This document shows positions 34,191 to 46,540 of a DNA stretch of 64,000 bases, one piece after another. The notes under the pieces are model-generated. The model saw only the letters and a program-made list of their open reading frames with translations, did no database searches and was not told where the DNA came from. Each line of letters opens with the position of its first letter. The stretch's first letter is position 1. A program made the position numbers and the translations under genes. Source of the DNA: Aralia elata. Lineage: Eukaryota; Streptophyta; Magnoliopsida; Apiales; Araliaceae. The stretch covers positions 45,164,508-45,228,507 of the forward strand of contig CM068378.1 of NCBI GenBank assembly GCA_034770075.1, written 5' to 3'.

Positions 34191-34472
34191 GTTACTCTAG
34201 TAATTAAGCCTGAGGGGTGTCTTTACACCTAGTGCCCTAAAGCCGTCTAGTTTGGGAGTCACCGGCCCAACACTCGTTACATGGGTAACTTAGAGCCTAA
34301 CAAAACGACCATTGCGAGAGAAATAAATGTTGAAAGAAGAGGAGACCTGAGCAGATCCGAATCGTGGCATGGATAACTCGAGTAATTAAGCCCGATGGGT
34401 GTTACACCTGGTGCCCTAAAGCCATCTGGTTTGGGAGTCACTGACCCAACACTCGTTAAATGGGTAATTTAA
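34191..34472 (+). repeat. Duplicated ~100-bp leader module
   Basis: Copies at 34191-34291 and 34371-34472, about 181 bp apart, share TAATTAAGCC, GTGCCCTAAAGCC, GGGAGTCAC and CCCAACACTCGTTA. They sit after the PBS-like site and before LTR H. Confidence 0.75.
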
Positions 34473-34483
34473 GCCTATGAAAA

Positions 34484-36991
34484 TGTCAGGCCTCCAAATC
34501 TGAGTCTACCTTTAAACTCGGGTCCAGTGCATCACGATACTACCTATTCATCACAATAATATTGACATAAATGTAATTACTATATTATTACAATATGTCT
34601 TACTCTATCCTAAGTTCTATAACCATTACATCATTCATTATCATAATATTACTAATTATTACATCATTCATAATAATATTAAATCTATCATAGACTAACA
34701 TATATGGATATTAAAATCCTACGCGTTAACTTTTCCTTTGCCCTTGTCCCGACGGGAACCTTCGACAGTCTCCAACTTAACTGAAAGCATTTAATTTAAA
34801 GCAATAATGAGCATTCAATTGCTCAGCAAGTATAGCACTTGAATAACAGCAAAATCAAGAATCATATCAATTCAACAGCCGAACAATAGTTGCGAAACAT
34901 GCTGAATAAATAAGAACAATACTTTGCTTTTATTTGAAATAATTTTCGAAACGACATACTGAATGGTCATAAGACCTTGAAACTTTTTTTCCATTCATAA
35001 AAGGTTTCACCGTAGTTGTACCGTAAATTGATGTACTTACGAGCACTTCTAGGTGATCAGCCTATAGTACTCTATGTTGATTAACACTCTACTTGTAAAC
35101 GACTATATGCGTTTGGTTTAGGCACTTGTAGCCTTGCCGGAATATCAGACTAAAAACTATCCCTTTTATTAGGGTTTTTCATTACATACATGCATTTGAA
35201 TCCTAACCGAAACAATTCAATTGGATAGCTCTACTTGACATCAATAATATTTCAAAGATTTATAATGCAATCTATAAAATATTTAAACATTTATCTAGCC
35301 GAGTCAAATGGCATCGACAATCCTCATAAGTAGTTCATGAACAATAGAACTTGAAAGCTTTAACAGTTTTGTGCATAGCATATCTTGAACACTTGTTAAA
35401 AGTTTAAGCATACTTATATTCAATAAGAAATTTGAATGAAGTTAGGATACTCGCTCAAATATAAAAGTTGAGTAAGTTTAGGATACTTGCCTTAAGCGTC
35501 TTCTAGAAAATAATGCTAGTTTGCCCTTTGAATAACCTACAAAATTAAGTTTATATACACATACCAATTAATCACATATTGGATGCCAAATAATTGGTTT
35601 ACACTTACTTTAATTCATTCTTTAGTAATGTTTTTCATTATTCAGGACTTAATATTATTTTGTCTTTAGGACTTGGCGTGGCGTCATGCAAATTGCACAA
35701 TGCTTGCCTAATATGCTTACATAGACGCCCAAAGCCCGAGCTCATAAAACCTCTTTACTGGGCTTGGAACAGGAGCGGCGTTGTGGCGCCCATTTCTAGT
35801 TCATTTCCAGCGCTGTGGGGCCAACTGCCCAAGGACGGGTCTCCAGAAACGGCGCTGCGATGCCATTCATATTTTTTCCCAGTTTCTCCAGCAGCACTGT
35901 GGTGCCGGCAGTCAGGGAGCAACTTTTTCATCTTTTGAAATTTCTCGTTTCGCCTAACCCCCTCCCAAATATCGTAACTTCCTCATCCGTTAACGAAATG
36001 AGTCTGTTCTCGAACCCGTTTCTAGCTCACAACATCATCAATAGTTTCTTTTGGACAGAATAATTTTTCTAATCATTTAACAAGCCTAAAATTGGCTAAA
36101 AAGTCCCTCGTGGTTCGTTAAGTGATGTTCTTGACGTCAGATTTTCAAATTACCGGAACTCATTCATCTGAAGTCGGATTGAACTCGTTCCCAAGCCTAC
36201 TGCTCACATTTTTCATGAATTTAAAAAGCCTTAACATATCGGACTTTTTTGAACATATGATCTACTTGCTAACTTGGCCCAAAGTGGTTTCAAGCTAGGG
36301 TTTTCATTATTTTACATATTTTACAGAAAATTTTGTCATAGTTTCGTTTTATCTCGTTTTTATTCCGTTCCACTTGGAACATTTTTATAACTTACATATG
36401 TTTACTTCTTTCTTCTTAGACTTTAAAAATTAACATACAAACGATGGTTTTAAATTTGTCCATCAATAATATTTAATACTATTTTGATGCTTTCTTAGTT
36501 TTGGTAATTTATTATTATTATGTTCTCACTTAGCATGGATTTATCGGTAAGTATTAAGTCCTCTGCGATCATCCTATTTCACCAAGATCCTTTAATGATC
36601 TATCATATACAGAACAACCACCAACAATGCACTTCTATTTTAATAGAAAACATAAGAGATGAAAGACTAGTTTTAGGGTTTTTGCCTTTGCTTGCTTCTT
36701 GATTATCTTAATGGAGATGACTAATGGCTAGCACTTCTCCTTTCCTTTATTGATTCCAAGTATTCTCTCTCTCACACACAATTTTGCTATAGTTTCTTTA
36801 CTTGCTTTTAAGAATTGGTAAGGATTGTGAAGAGAATGACCTCCTATGTATAGGATTTTCAAGGTTTGGGGTAGGTTGGTCATTATGCCATCTTTCCTAG
36901 GGTTTATAAGTATCCCCCTTAGGTTTGGTACTGCTTGGTCATTCCCCTATAACTTCTTAATCCTTGCAACCATACCCTTTCCTAACCTAAC
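34484..36991 (-). repeat. Minus-strand chromovirus-like LTR H, 5'-truncated
   Basis: Its 3' end at 34484 reads GGAGGCCTGACA on the minus strand, comparable to GGGGGCGTCACA in LTRs C and D. It shares the TTGCTGAGC...GCTCA segment near 34805-34830. A GC-rich pocket lies at 35770-35910. The 5' end is cut at 36991 by the Athila-like LTR. ORFs such as 35594-35938 are not considered genes. Confidence 0.6.
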
Positions 36992-38587
36992 TGATGGGAT
37001 AAATCTATACTAGCAATTTTACGTGCAAGCATACGCGGTCTACAAGTAATAAAGTGAAAGTAGAGTTATCGATCCCACAAGGAATAATCTAATAAATTAA
37101 TTAATCATTTCAATTACCAACCATTGATTAACCCAATTTTATTTAAACAAATGAATTCACCAAGATTATCAAAATTAATTAATGAAGTAACTACGAATAT
37201 AACTATTAAAATGAAATATCAAGATTACAATTTCCCCCGATGATGTTCCCAATGTTCACTCTCTATTTAATTAGTCAATTGTCAAAATTTGCTAACCAAG
37301 AATTCATAAATATTTATTTAACTTATTCCTAAATTAAATAAGTGTCTTCATTCCTAATTAATTAACTATATTCCTATGTGAATAATCAACAATGAAGCAA
37401 TAATCACCAATTCTTATACAAGTTCATACAGCAATTAAGTATACCCCTATCCCTCTTGCAAATTGGATATTCACTCCTTAGAAGAATAAATCCAACACAT
37501 GTATCATATTCCACACCCAATCTAGAATCAATATTCCTTTATCATCTAGATCACTAGATTAATTATTGGACACACAATTATTAAATGAAATACAAAATAT
37601 GATAAACAATCTTGCATACAAATGATCATAATCAAATAGAGAATAAATTAATTAAATCCAATCATCGGGTTCCATTGTAACCTTGAATAAGAATTTAGTT
37701 TATGAATACGAAAAAGGGCAACATCACATTATACATCATCATTTTAAAGTATAAGAGTCTAAAAGAAGGATAAGAAAAAGAATATGTAGTAAGGCTTCCG
37801 CTGAGATACTCCAGATCTTGATCTTTCGTCTTCTCCAAAAAATATGCTGAATATAATGTTCTGCCTCCTTTTCTCTTCCTAACCCTATATGTGTTCTCCT
37901 CTTGAAAAACCTAATTTTATGTGTATTTATAGACTCTATGTAGCATGGTAAACATTTAATCTCATTAAGAATCAATATGGCAAGTCCCAAGTCAATTGGA
38001 AGTGAAAAACTCAGCAAAAATCTGCTCCATCGCAACTAGAGCTGTGACTCTCCAAACTAGCATCGTGGCTTTCACTCAACCGCCGCGGCGCACAACCTTT
38101 GTCCATGTAGAAAATTTTGTTAGCTTCGTTCTGATAGGTGGCTCGTCCCGTAACTCCTCCCGGAGAAAAAGTTATGGTCATTTTACCAACGGACGTCCGT
38201 ACAAGACTCTAACTCCAACTAAGTTTACTTTGATATACTGTTTGGAGATCCAAACGCACTTGCATTTTTACAAACCATAAATTTCTGGAAATCTTAAGAT
38301 GTCCTCTACAACTTTATGAAGACCATTTTCTCATTCTGAAATTCTAATGCCATCTAATCCTCCATTGAAGCTCCGAAGGTCAATCTTCCTAAAAGCTGAA
38401 AATTGTAATGTTTCTCCAATTTGACTAAAATACAACCAAATAGCTCCAATTTGGCTAAAATAAAACCAAATGACTTCCAACTTCAATTCCTACATAAAAA
38501 CACATAAGAAATAATAGAAAATACTCGAAAACTCACAAATCATCAAGTCAAATGTACTCAATTCATAGGTATAAAACTCACTCATCA
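36992..38587 (-). repeat. 3' LTR of element I
   Basis: The minus strand starts TGATGAGTGAGTTTTATACC at 38587 and ends ATCCCATCA at 36992, about 1.6 kb. Start and end segments resemble LTR A (for example the GCATACGCGGTCTACAAG region near 37035 against GTATACGTGGTCAACAAG near 4385). A GC pocket is at 38040-38095. The ORF at 37739-38035 is not considered a gene. Confidence 0.7.
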
Positions 38588-39899
38588 AATATCCCAAAAC
38601 TTGAATCTTTGCTTGTCGTCAAGCAAAACAACTAAAAACTAACTAACTAATATGCATACTAAACTAAACAAGCAATTAACATGAATCTGAAACATGGCCT
38701 CAAAGATCTCATATAACCAACTCTCAGCAAAACCAAATCATTCGGAGGTTAACAATTCAACTCAGTCATTAATTTCACAACAATCATGATCCCTAAAAAG
38801 TCTGTGTGTGTACCAACTGTTCAAGCTAATCATACAGAAGACAAGATCAAATAACTAAACAGTTAAAAAAGGAAATCATTATCAACCCTGAAATCTTATT
38901 TACAACATCAATTTCAGCAAAAACAAACTTCATAAAAACCGAGGGTATCAAGGGATTCTTGTAACCATTTCCTTCCCATATTTTCTTGTAAGATCATTTT
39001 TTTTTCATTTGGTGAGTGCATTTTGTGCTCCCTCTCACATTTGTTGAGTGCAATTTATGCTCATTCTCACATTTAATTGAACGACTGCATCTTACGCTCC
39101 ATCTCGTTCCTGTATTTATTGGGGAGTGTGTTTTTAATCTCAATCTCAACCCACCACATACGGAAGGATAAAATTTTCTTTTTTCATAATTTTCCCATAC
39201 TTCCCCCAAACTTAAATGAGAGTCTATCTTCTCTTTAATTGAACTTGAAATAAGTTCCTGGGTTCTCAACAATTCCTCTCACAACTATTCAACTGTTCGA
39301 TCTCTCTAAAGACACAATCAACTGAATAGCAGGATGTGAGTGATTAAAGTGCAAGGGATCACAACTAAAGTAAAATCAACTTCTGAGTCAATATTTCAAA
39401 CTAACGCATGATTCAATTCAAAATTTAACCAAATTTCATCATTTCTTATCATTGGCCTTAACAAATTCAATTGACAACAATGCTCAAATTCCTAACTAAT
39501 ATGCAAAAATAACCAAATAACGTAACTAATATCTCAAGTACCAAATAAACAACTCAAGTACCCTCAAACTTAAAAATTATATTGTCCTCAATGTTATAAA
39601 TAAATAGAAAGAATTAAAACAATAGGACTTCCCTGAGGCAATCAAACATCTGTATACATTCTCGTTCATGGCTACGCCCGCGGCGTTGGTTCGCTTGTTA
39701 ATCGCAACGTGATACCTGAAACAATTAAACTAACATGCAATTAGTATAAATATGTGATAATAATAATATATATATTTTTATTTTTTAATTAAATCTTAAG
39801 ACACAAATTAAAAACATTTGGGTTGCCTCCCAATCAGCGCTTGTTTTATAGTCATTCAGCCTGACTTTGTCACTCTTATCCTGGATCAACTTCTTGGAT
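38588..39899 (-). other. 3' untranslated region of element I
   Basis: A PPT-like AAGTTTTGGGATAT lies next to the LTR (about 38588-38605). Two TTAAGTTTGGGGG/TTGAGGACAAT-type motifs, typical for the 3' region of Athila elements, lie near 39200 and 39560-39590. The 92-codon ORF at 38994-39272 looks like a chance frame. Confidence 0.5.
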
Positions 39900-40319
39900 T
39901 TAGATTGCTCCATGCAAAATCCCCCTAAATTTCTCTATACATAATTCAACATTCTCAATATGTAGCTCAACGACCCGAAGATGTTTTGAAATACGATTTC
40001 CCAAAGCTACCTCTTTGACTGCTCCTTCCACCATGTCAACCCGGAAGCATTCCTCAACATAATTTGGGAACTGCATAGTTTTGAAGACATTAAATGTGAC
40101 TGCTTGATTGTTGACTCTCATGGTCAACTCACCTTTTTGCACATTAATGAGCGTTCTCCCTGTTGCTAAGAATGGTCGCCCAAGAATGATTGGAATGTCT
40201 CGGTCTTCTTCAAAGTCAAGCACCACAAAATCTGCTGGGAAAATTAACTTATCTACCTTAACCAGAACATCTTCAACAATTCCCTTAGGATAAGTTACTG
40301 ATCTATCTGCTAATTGCAA
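39900..40319 (-). pseudogene. Athila-like protease fragment of element I
   Basis: The 139 codons on the minus strand match the C-terminal half of the element A protease (shared motifs GIVEDVLVKVDK, IPIILGRPFLATGRTL and TMRVNNQAVTFNVF). The catalytic DLGA segment lies just upstream and is missing; the frame begins at the junction with the copia LTR. After this block it loses the match. Confidence 0.85.
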
Positions 40320-40321
40320 CG

Positions 40322-42001
40322 TGATTAAGAAATTATACCCTCGTAGAACCGTGCTTCCTCGGGTACAAGTTCAACTCCAATTCCTTCGTGTTCTCCTTGA
40401 ATTCCACCGATTAAATTCCTTCCTTTGATAAACGTTAGTCACCCAAGTGTTTGGCCTCTAGAGGTGATCCACCAAGGAATAATATCTATTCAAGAAGATG
40501 GGTGTTGGCAAAACCCTAGTTTCTATCTCTATAGAAATTGTAAGTACTCTCCACAATTCTTATGCAAGAGTCTGTAACCCTAATCTATGATAAGACTCCT
40601 CTTATTTATAGATGTAAGAATAACCCTTCCCTAAACTATTTAGGATTAGGGTTTCTATTATAATTAAACTCCTTTAATTAATTATGCTCCTAATCCAATT
40701 AGGAATTCATGAGAGAGTACTTCTATTAATTAATTCTCAATCCCTATTAGGAATTAAATAATAGTAATAGTAATAATAATAATAAGACTCCTCTTATTAA
40801 TTTATATTTAATATTTCCAAAATATTAAATAATAAATATTAAGCTATTTAATTTATTCTATCTCCATAGACTAAATTAAATACACGTAACTTATTATTAT
40901 AATTATGCCATTTACTTCTTAAATAAATATTTTCCTTTTGCGGTGTGACCCTTTAGGTTCTCCATATTAAACCGGTTGCGAATAAATCAATTAGAACAAT
41001 TCTAATCTTATTTAAATAAATAAATTAAACTATTTAATTCATTTAAATAAATAACATTTATTCTACAATAAGGGTAAGCCCCCTTAGCGATCAACGACTT
41101 TTCAGATAATATAGATTTCAACATTAATCACAAAAGAACCTTTCAGTGCATAGTTACCGTACAATTCAATCCTTCTACCATATAATTTCTCAATTAAATA
41201 TAAGACATGGAATTACTATCAAGTCTTGTTTTATTTAATTATATGCATTTCGATTCTCAAATGCACAACTCTAAATAATGCAAATTAGAAACTCCTTTCT
41301 AATTTCATTCTGCCTTGACCAAGGACTACTGAGTTATCATTTATCGAATCACATAGGACATTCACATCTTTTACTAGACGAGGTAGATTCTTTGTTGATC
41401 ATTCACCTATCTCCATGTACAACTAATTATACCCAATCATACCCTTTGATATACCCAAAAGGTCTTAAGGGACATGTTAAAGTATAACTCATCATATACA
41501 AGATACTATGATGATCTCAAGTCCAAGGATCACTTGTACTACTATCACTAGAGGAATTCCTATTGACAAGCGAGTAAAACTCCATTAGGTATTCCTTAGC
41601 GAGCCACGTTCAGTGAACTTATTCTCCAATAAGCACCTACATACTTGCTTTAGTGTCTCCACACAAATGATTATGAGATCAATCATCCTCTTCTTAAGAG
41701 CAAGCCACATATGTACTAATCTAACCGGATTCACTAGTCCCCTTTTTAATAATTCAACGATTAGGAACGATTTTAGTTTGTGAGCTATCTAGAATTTAGA
41801 TCTCATTAGCATGATCACCATCATGATTCTAAAAGCATTGCTCAAAACTATGGGTTTATCACATTTAATATAACAGCACTATGTAGATAATATAAAATGC
41901 CTTTTGAAAAAATCAATTCTTTTATTAATAAATGAATAAGATTACAAAGTATATGCTACATCATATCAAATATGATTGACTTGTGTGTATACTACTTTCA
42001 A
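40322..42001 (-). repeat. LTR of copia element M, 3'-truncated
   Basis: It starts TGAAAGTAGTATACACACAAG on the minus strand at 42001 and is co-linear with the LTRs at 50346-52126 and 58218-60015. Homology stops around the AGGGTATAATT segment. ORFs inside are not genes. Confidence 0.85.
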
Positions 42002-42545
42002 TCTCCCACTTGCATTAAAACCAATCGCCATGGTATCTTATACCCTTCTTCTCTAAGTGACGATCATCCTGCTGTTTGGATAAAGCTTCAGTAAATGGAT
42101 ATGCAATGTTGTTCTTGAGAGTCCACTGTCTCTATAGTGACTTCTCCTCTTTCAATGATTTTGCTAATCAAATGAAAGTGCCGCAACACATGTTTGAATC
42201 CAAGATGAGACTTAGGAACTATTCCTAGTTCTGTGATGAACTTTTCATCCAAACAATCAACTTACAGCTTCATTTACAGCTATATACTTTGTCTTTATCA
42301 CTAAACCAGCAACTCTTTGCTATTTTGGAACCTTTCCAATTCACTGCACCACCATTCAAGGTAACGATTTACTCTTAAAGTGGATTAGTTATCGTCTTGG
42401 TCAGTCTGAAAAACTTGAGTCTGTTTAACCCTCTAGTTTTAATTCAGACCCACCATGAATCATGATCACATCTTTAGTACCGGTTAAGTACTTAAAGATG
42501 TTTCTCATTGTCTTACAGTGATCATGCTGCCAAGGATATAGCTAC
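42002..42545 (-). pseudogene. Copia RNase H end of element M
   Basis: The minus strand matches the last 500 bp of pol at 57700-58216, with the same stops and shared words such as GGTACTAAAGATGTGATCATG. No long frame remains. Confidence 0.65.
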
Positions 42546-42616
42546 AAAACCAAAGGGTCGAGGAGTCGATTAACAGCACTCAGGGTCAACCCAAACCGAT
42601 TAGAGCTTTCACCGAT

Positions 42617-43232
42617 ATGTTGGCCGAGGCAATGCAAAATAGACCCCCGCCGATAATTGAGCAGCCAAGCCGTCCCTTAGCTAGCTTTAAGGATTTTAAG
42701 TTGGTAGGACCTCTGGAGTTCCGGGGAGCCTTAGATCTGATCGTAGCTCAGTCATTGGTAGAAGAGTTGGGGAAAGTGTTCAAGGTCACCCGTGTGGTCG
42801 AAGAACAAAAGACGGGGTTTGCCACCTTCATGCTGAAAGGCGAAGCAAACTTTTGGTGGAAGACAAATAAGAGTTACGCCGGGGAAAGAGTGATTCCATG
42901 GGAACACTTCAAAGCATAATTCTTCGAGAACTATTTTTTGGATAGTATGCAAGCGAATATGGAGGTGAAGTTCCTAGAATTCAAGCAAGGGAATATGTCG
43001 GTCACTGAGTATGGGGCAAAGTTCAACGAGCTGGCCAGATTCGCCCCTCACCAAGTAGACACAGAGGCCAGGAAGGCGAAGAGGTTTGAGCAGGGGTTAA
43101 AACCATGGATCTACAGCCGAGTTGTAGTGTTGTAGAGTAGCACGTTTTCAACTCTGTTAGAAAGGGCGATCATCATTGAAGGAGGAATTGAGGCGCTAGC
43201 CAAGTACAACCAGGATAAGAAGAAGAGTCATG
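42617..43232 (+). pseudogene. Element F gag, N-terminal part
   Basis: The frame runs over FWWKTNKSYAGERVIPWEHF, ANMEVKFLEFKQGNMSVTEY and ARKAKRFEQGLKPWIYSRV, all typical chromovirus gag core motifs. In-frame stops occur near 42917-42919 (TAA) and near 43131-43136. The text ends near KKKSHDG, where the LTR piece starts. Confidence 0.85.
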
Positions 43233-43862
43233 ATGGTATTCATTTTCATAGGTACAAGAGGTTGATCCCCTCGCGTACATGTTCTGGCAGTTGTAACCTG
43301 GTAAGGGTCAGACAATGTGGTTGATGCCTTAAAGTGTGTTCATAGTCTATTTTTGAATGCAGGCAGTAAATAATCAATTTTCATGCTTCCCTTTGAACTT
43401 TGATTATATTGTTCAGTTGTTTCGCCGATTCTTTTATTGTTGAACCATGTTGTTGTTACACCTATTCATTCATGATATACCTCGTTTTCATTTAACTTAC
43501 TGAGCAAACTCGTTGCTCACCCTTGCTATATCATGAAAAATTTTAGTTAAGCCCGAATGCTCGAGCAGAGATAAGGGTAAGGAAAAGATAAAGTTCTAGG
43601 CTTCGGTTATGCGCGCCATCTGTTTTAATGTATCGTTTAGACTTCAGATTGTGTATTATGAATTAAGGTAGTGACGTTGTACCTTCAAAATGTTTAATTA
43701 AGGTTATAGACCTTGGGACCCTTTTTGTAAACCTTCTAAAATGATCAATGTATGATTATTCATTCTGCATTTAGTTGTCATATGTTGATTAGAGGTAATT
43801 GGATTTTGATTATCGTGAGCACCAAATTCGAGGTATTGGTACCCAAAATTTGGGGGTATCAC
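43233..43862 (+). repeat. LTR piece K inside gag of element F
   Basis: About 630 bp ending TTTGGGGGTATCACA, then a PBS-like GTTGGTATCAAG (43865-43876). It has the ACTTACTGAGC...GCTCAC word near 43497-43520. Only the 3' half of an LTR is present. Immediately after the PBS the gag of F resumes. Confidence 0.7.
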
Positions 43863-44229
43863 AGGTTGGTATCAAGGGAGAAGTAGTGGAGGTAGTAATC
43901 AGAACAAAAGGAAATGGAGTGATAGCCAAACCTCTGGAAGCAACAAGGCTAGAGAGGAAGCTAAAAAAGGGAATAAGTGTAACAACTGTGGAAGAAGTCA
44001 CTCGGGTGAATACATGAGGGGGAAGGGCATTTGCTATAACTGTGGGCAACTAGGGCACATTGCTCCTCAATGCCCCAAAGGGAGGAAGGCTGGATGCTTC
44101 TCATGTGGATCATCAGAACATCAGATTAAGGATTGTCCAAAGAGGAAAGGTGATGCAGCAAGTGGCAACCGGAGCAACAACAACAGTAAGCTGACCAAGC
44201 AAACCGACCAATGGCGCTCACATTCAATA
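43863..44229 (+). pseudogene. Element F gag, zinc-knuckle part
   Basis: Two Cys-Cys-His-Cys knuckles are readable: CYNCGQLGHIAPQC and CFSCGSSEHQIKDC (44029-44150). They would bind the RNA genome in the particle. A Ser/Gly/Asn-rich linker precedes them in another frame, so at least one frameshift lies near 43990-44015. Confidence 0.85.
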
Positions 44230-46540
44230 TGACCGTGCAGGATACGGTGGAGGCGAAGGACGTGGTGTCAGGTATTATGCCGATCAATACTATCAATGCC
44301 TATATGCTATTAGATTCGGGTGCTACCTGCTCTTTTGTTTCGGAAGAATTTGCTAAGCGATTAGGCTTACCCCGAGAAAAACTAGAGAATCCTATAAACG
44401 TAGAAGTAGCCAATCAAGTGATTATTCTCATAGACTACGTTCATAGGAACTGTTCCGTCGATTTAATAGGTGTTAAGCTTAGCGTGAATTTGATGCCGAT
44501 TCAATTAGGGGAATTCGACGTGATTCTTGGGATGGATTGGTTATCGAATCACGGAGCTGTGATCGACTGTCAGAAGAAGTGCATAGGCCTGAAGACTTCA
44601 GATAAGTCAAAGGTCGTATTTTATGGTAGTAAATCATCGAGACAATCTTGTTGTCAGACGATGATGCAAGCACAGAGATTGCTAAGGAAAGGTTGCATGG
44701 GTTACTTAGCTCATGTGGTTGATACTCGAAGAGCAGGGGACGAACTGGGCCAGATACCTATGGTAAGGGAATTCCCCGATGTTTTCCTAGAAGAACTACC
44801 GGGCTTATCATCGGATAGGGAAGTAGAGTTTGTGATCGATTTGGTACCGAGAACCGCACCGATATCCAAAGCGCCATACCAAATGGCTCCGGTCAAGATG
44901 AAGGAACTGATGGTTCAACTGCAGGAACTGCTAGATAAGGGTTATATCTGGCCCAGCGTGTCACTTTAGGGAGCGCCAGTTCTGTTCGTCAAGAAGAAAG
45001 ATGGATCGTTAAGGCTTTGTATCGACTATCTCGAGTTGAACAAAGTTACTGTTAAGAACAAGTATTCGTTGCCTAGGATTGACGATCTCTTTGATCAATT
45101 GAAGGGAGCGAAATGCTTTTCGAAAATCAATTTAAGGACTAGCTACCACCAGTTGAAAATGAGGGAGGAGTATATCCCAAAGACAGCATTCCAGACTCGA
45201 TATGGGCATTATGAGTTTCTGGTGATGTTGTTTAGATTAACGAATGCACCAGCAGCATTTATGGACATGATAAACAGAGTGTTCAAGCAATAATTGGATA
45301 AATTTGTTGTTGTGTTCATTGATGACATTCTGGTGTACTCAAAGTCAGAAAAGGAACACGTCGAACATATGAGAATAGTTTTGGGAACTTTGAGAAAGGA
45401 AAAGTTGTATGCGAAGTTCTTAAAGTGCGAATTTTGGTTGCAGAGGGTGCAATTTCTGGGGCACGGCATTGACAATGAGGGTGATTGGATCCAGCAAAAG
45501 TGGAGGCATTTATCAACTAGGAGCAGCCGAAGACGCTGATGAAGATTAGAAGTTTCTTAGGATTAGCGGGATACTATCGGAGATTCATTCAAAACTTCTC
45601 GAAGATAGCATCGCCATTAACTAATCTAACCAGAAAGACGGTTAAGTTCAATTGGTCGAATCAATGTGAGGAGAGTTTCATGGAACTAAAGAAGAGGCTT
45701 AATGAAGCACCTGTACTGGCCTTACCGGACAGTACAGGAGGATTTGTGGTGTATAGTGATGCATCGCACAAAGGCCTTGGTTGTGTATTGATGCAGCACA
45801 GCAAGGTCATTGCGTATGCGTCACGACAGCTGAAGGACTATGAGAAGGGATATCCAACTCATGACCTGGAGTTAGCAGCAGTGGTTTTTGCTTTGAAGAT
45901 ATGGAGGCATTATTTGTACGGAGAAAAGTGTGAGATATACACAGATCACAAAATCCTGAAGTATATCTTCACTTAAAAGGAGCTGAACATGAGGCAGCGC
46001 CGATGGTTGGAATTAATCAAAGATTATGATTGTGAGATTCTTTACCACCCAGGAAAAGCAAATGCTGTGGCTGATGCCTTGAGCAGAAAAGGCATGGAGA
46101 AGTTGCTGATGTTGACAACACAGGGGGAGTTGGTGAAAGAATTTGAACGATTGGAGTTGGAGGTGAGGTATCCGATGGAGTAAGACGAAAAATTATTTGT
46201 AGTAGCAGCGAGCCCGACCCTATTAGATAAAATAAAGGAGGCTCAGGAGAAAGATGAGGAATGCGATGGTATAAGGAGGTATTCTATCCACCCCGGGAGT
46301 ACTAAAATGTATCAAGACTTGCGGTAGCATTTCTGGTGGCCGAACATGAAGAAAGAGGTAGCTGAATGCGTCAACCGATGTTTAATATGTCAACGAGTTA
46401 AAGCAAAAAACCAGCGACCTAGTGGACTGCTACAGCCATTAGAGATTCCGGAGTGGAAGTGGGAGCACATCACGATGGATTTCGTGGTAGGGCTTCCGCC
46501 GACTCAAAAGGATTTGGACGCGATCTGGGTGATCGTGGAT
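44211..46540 (+). pseudogene. Element F protease, RT, RNase H and integrase start
   Basis: The protease motif MLLDSGATCSFVSEEF is near 44307-44355. RT has LCIDYLELNKVTVKNKYSLP and active site FIDD near 45315. RNase H shows VVYSDASHKGLGCVL near 45745-45790. The integrase zinc-binding residues (HPGST, HFWWPNM, CLICQ) lie near 46298-46405, and MDFVVGLP with the first catalytic Asp is near 46480. Stops occur near 44967, 45291, 45537, 45974, 46181 and 46325, and one frameshift near 45490. Integrase ends after WVIVD at the LTR D edge. Confidence 0.9.

Larger units (their letters stand above)
36992..40321 (-). mobile_element. Internally deleted Athila-like element I
   Basis: The minus-strand order is a protease fragment (40319 to 39900), a 3' untranslated stretch, a PPT-like site and the 3' LTR (38587 to 36992). 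RT, RNase H and integrase, about 4 kb in a whole element, are absent. Its 5' part is replaced at 40321 by a copia LTR. Confidence 0.7.
40322..42545 (-). mobile_element. 3' end of a Ty1/copia element M (inverted)
   Basis: On the minus strand it has the end of pol (42545 to 42002), a purine tract AGTGGGAGA, and the LTR (42001 to 40322). It is the same family as the complete copia element at 50346-60015 but lies in the opposite direction. The LTR lacks its last ~120 bp, and the rest of pol is lost at 42545. Confidence 0.8.
42546..46540 (+). mobile_element. Chromovirus (Tekay-type) element F
   Basis: Gag, zinc knuckles, protease, RT, RNase H and the first half of integrase follow on the plus strand. 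No LTR of its own is present: the left side joins copia M, and the right side ends at integrase, where LTR D begins at 46541. The gag is further split by LTR piece K (43233-43862). Confidence 0.85.

Noticed and set aside
35594..35938. 114-codon ORF
   Set aside because: It lies in LTR H antisense to its direction and crosses the GC pocket; no domain is recognised.
38994..39272. 92-codon ORF
   Set aside because: It is in the 3' untranslated region of the Athila-like element and shows no conserved motif.
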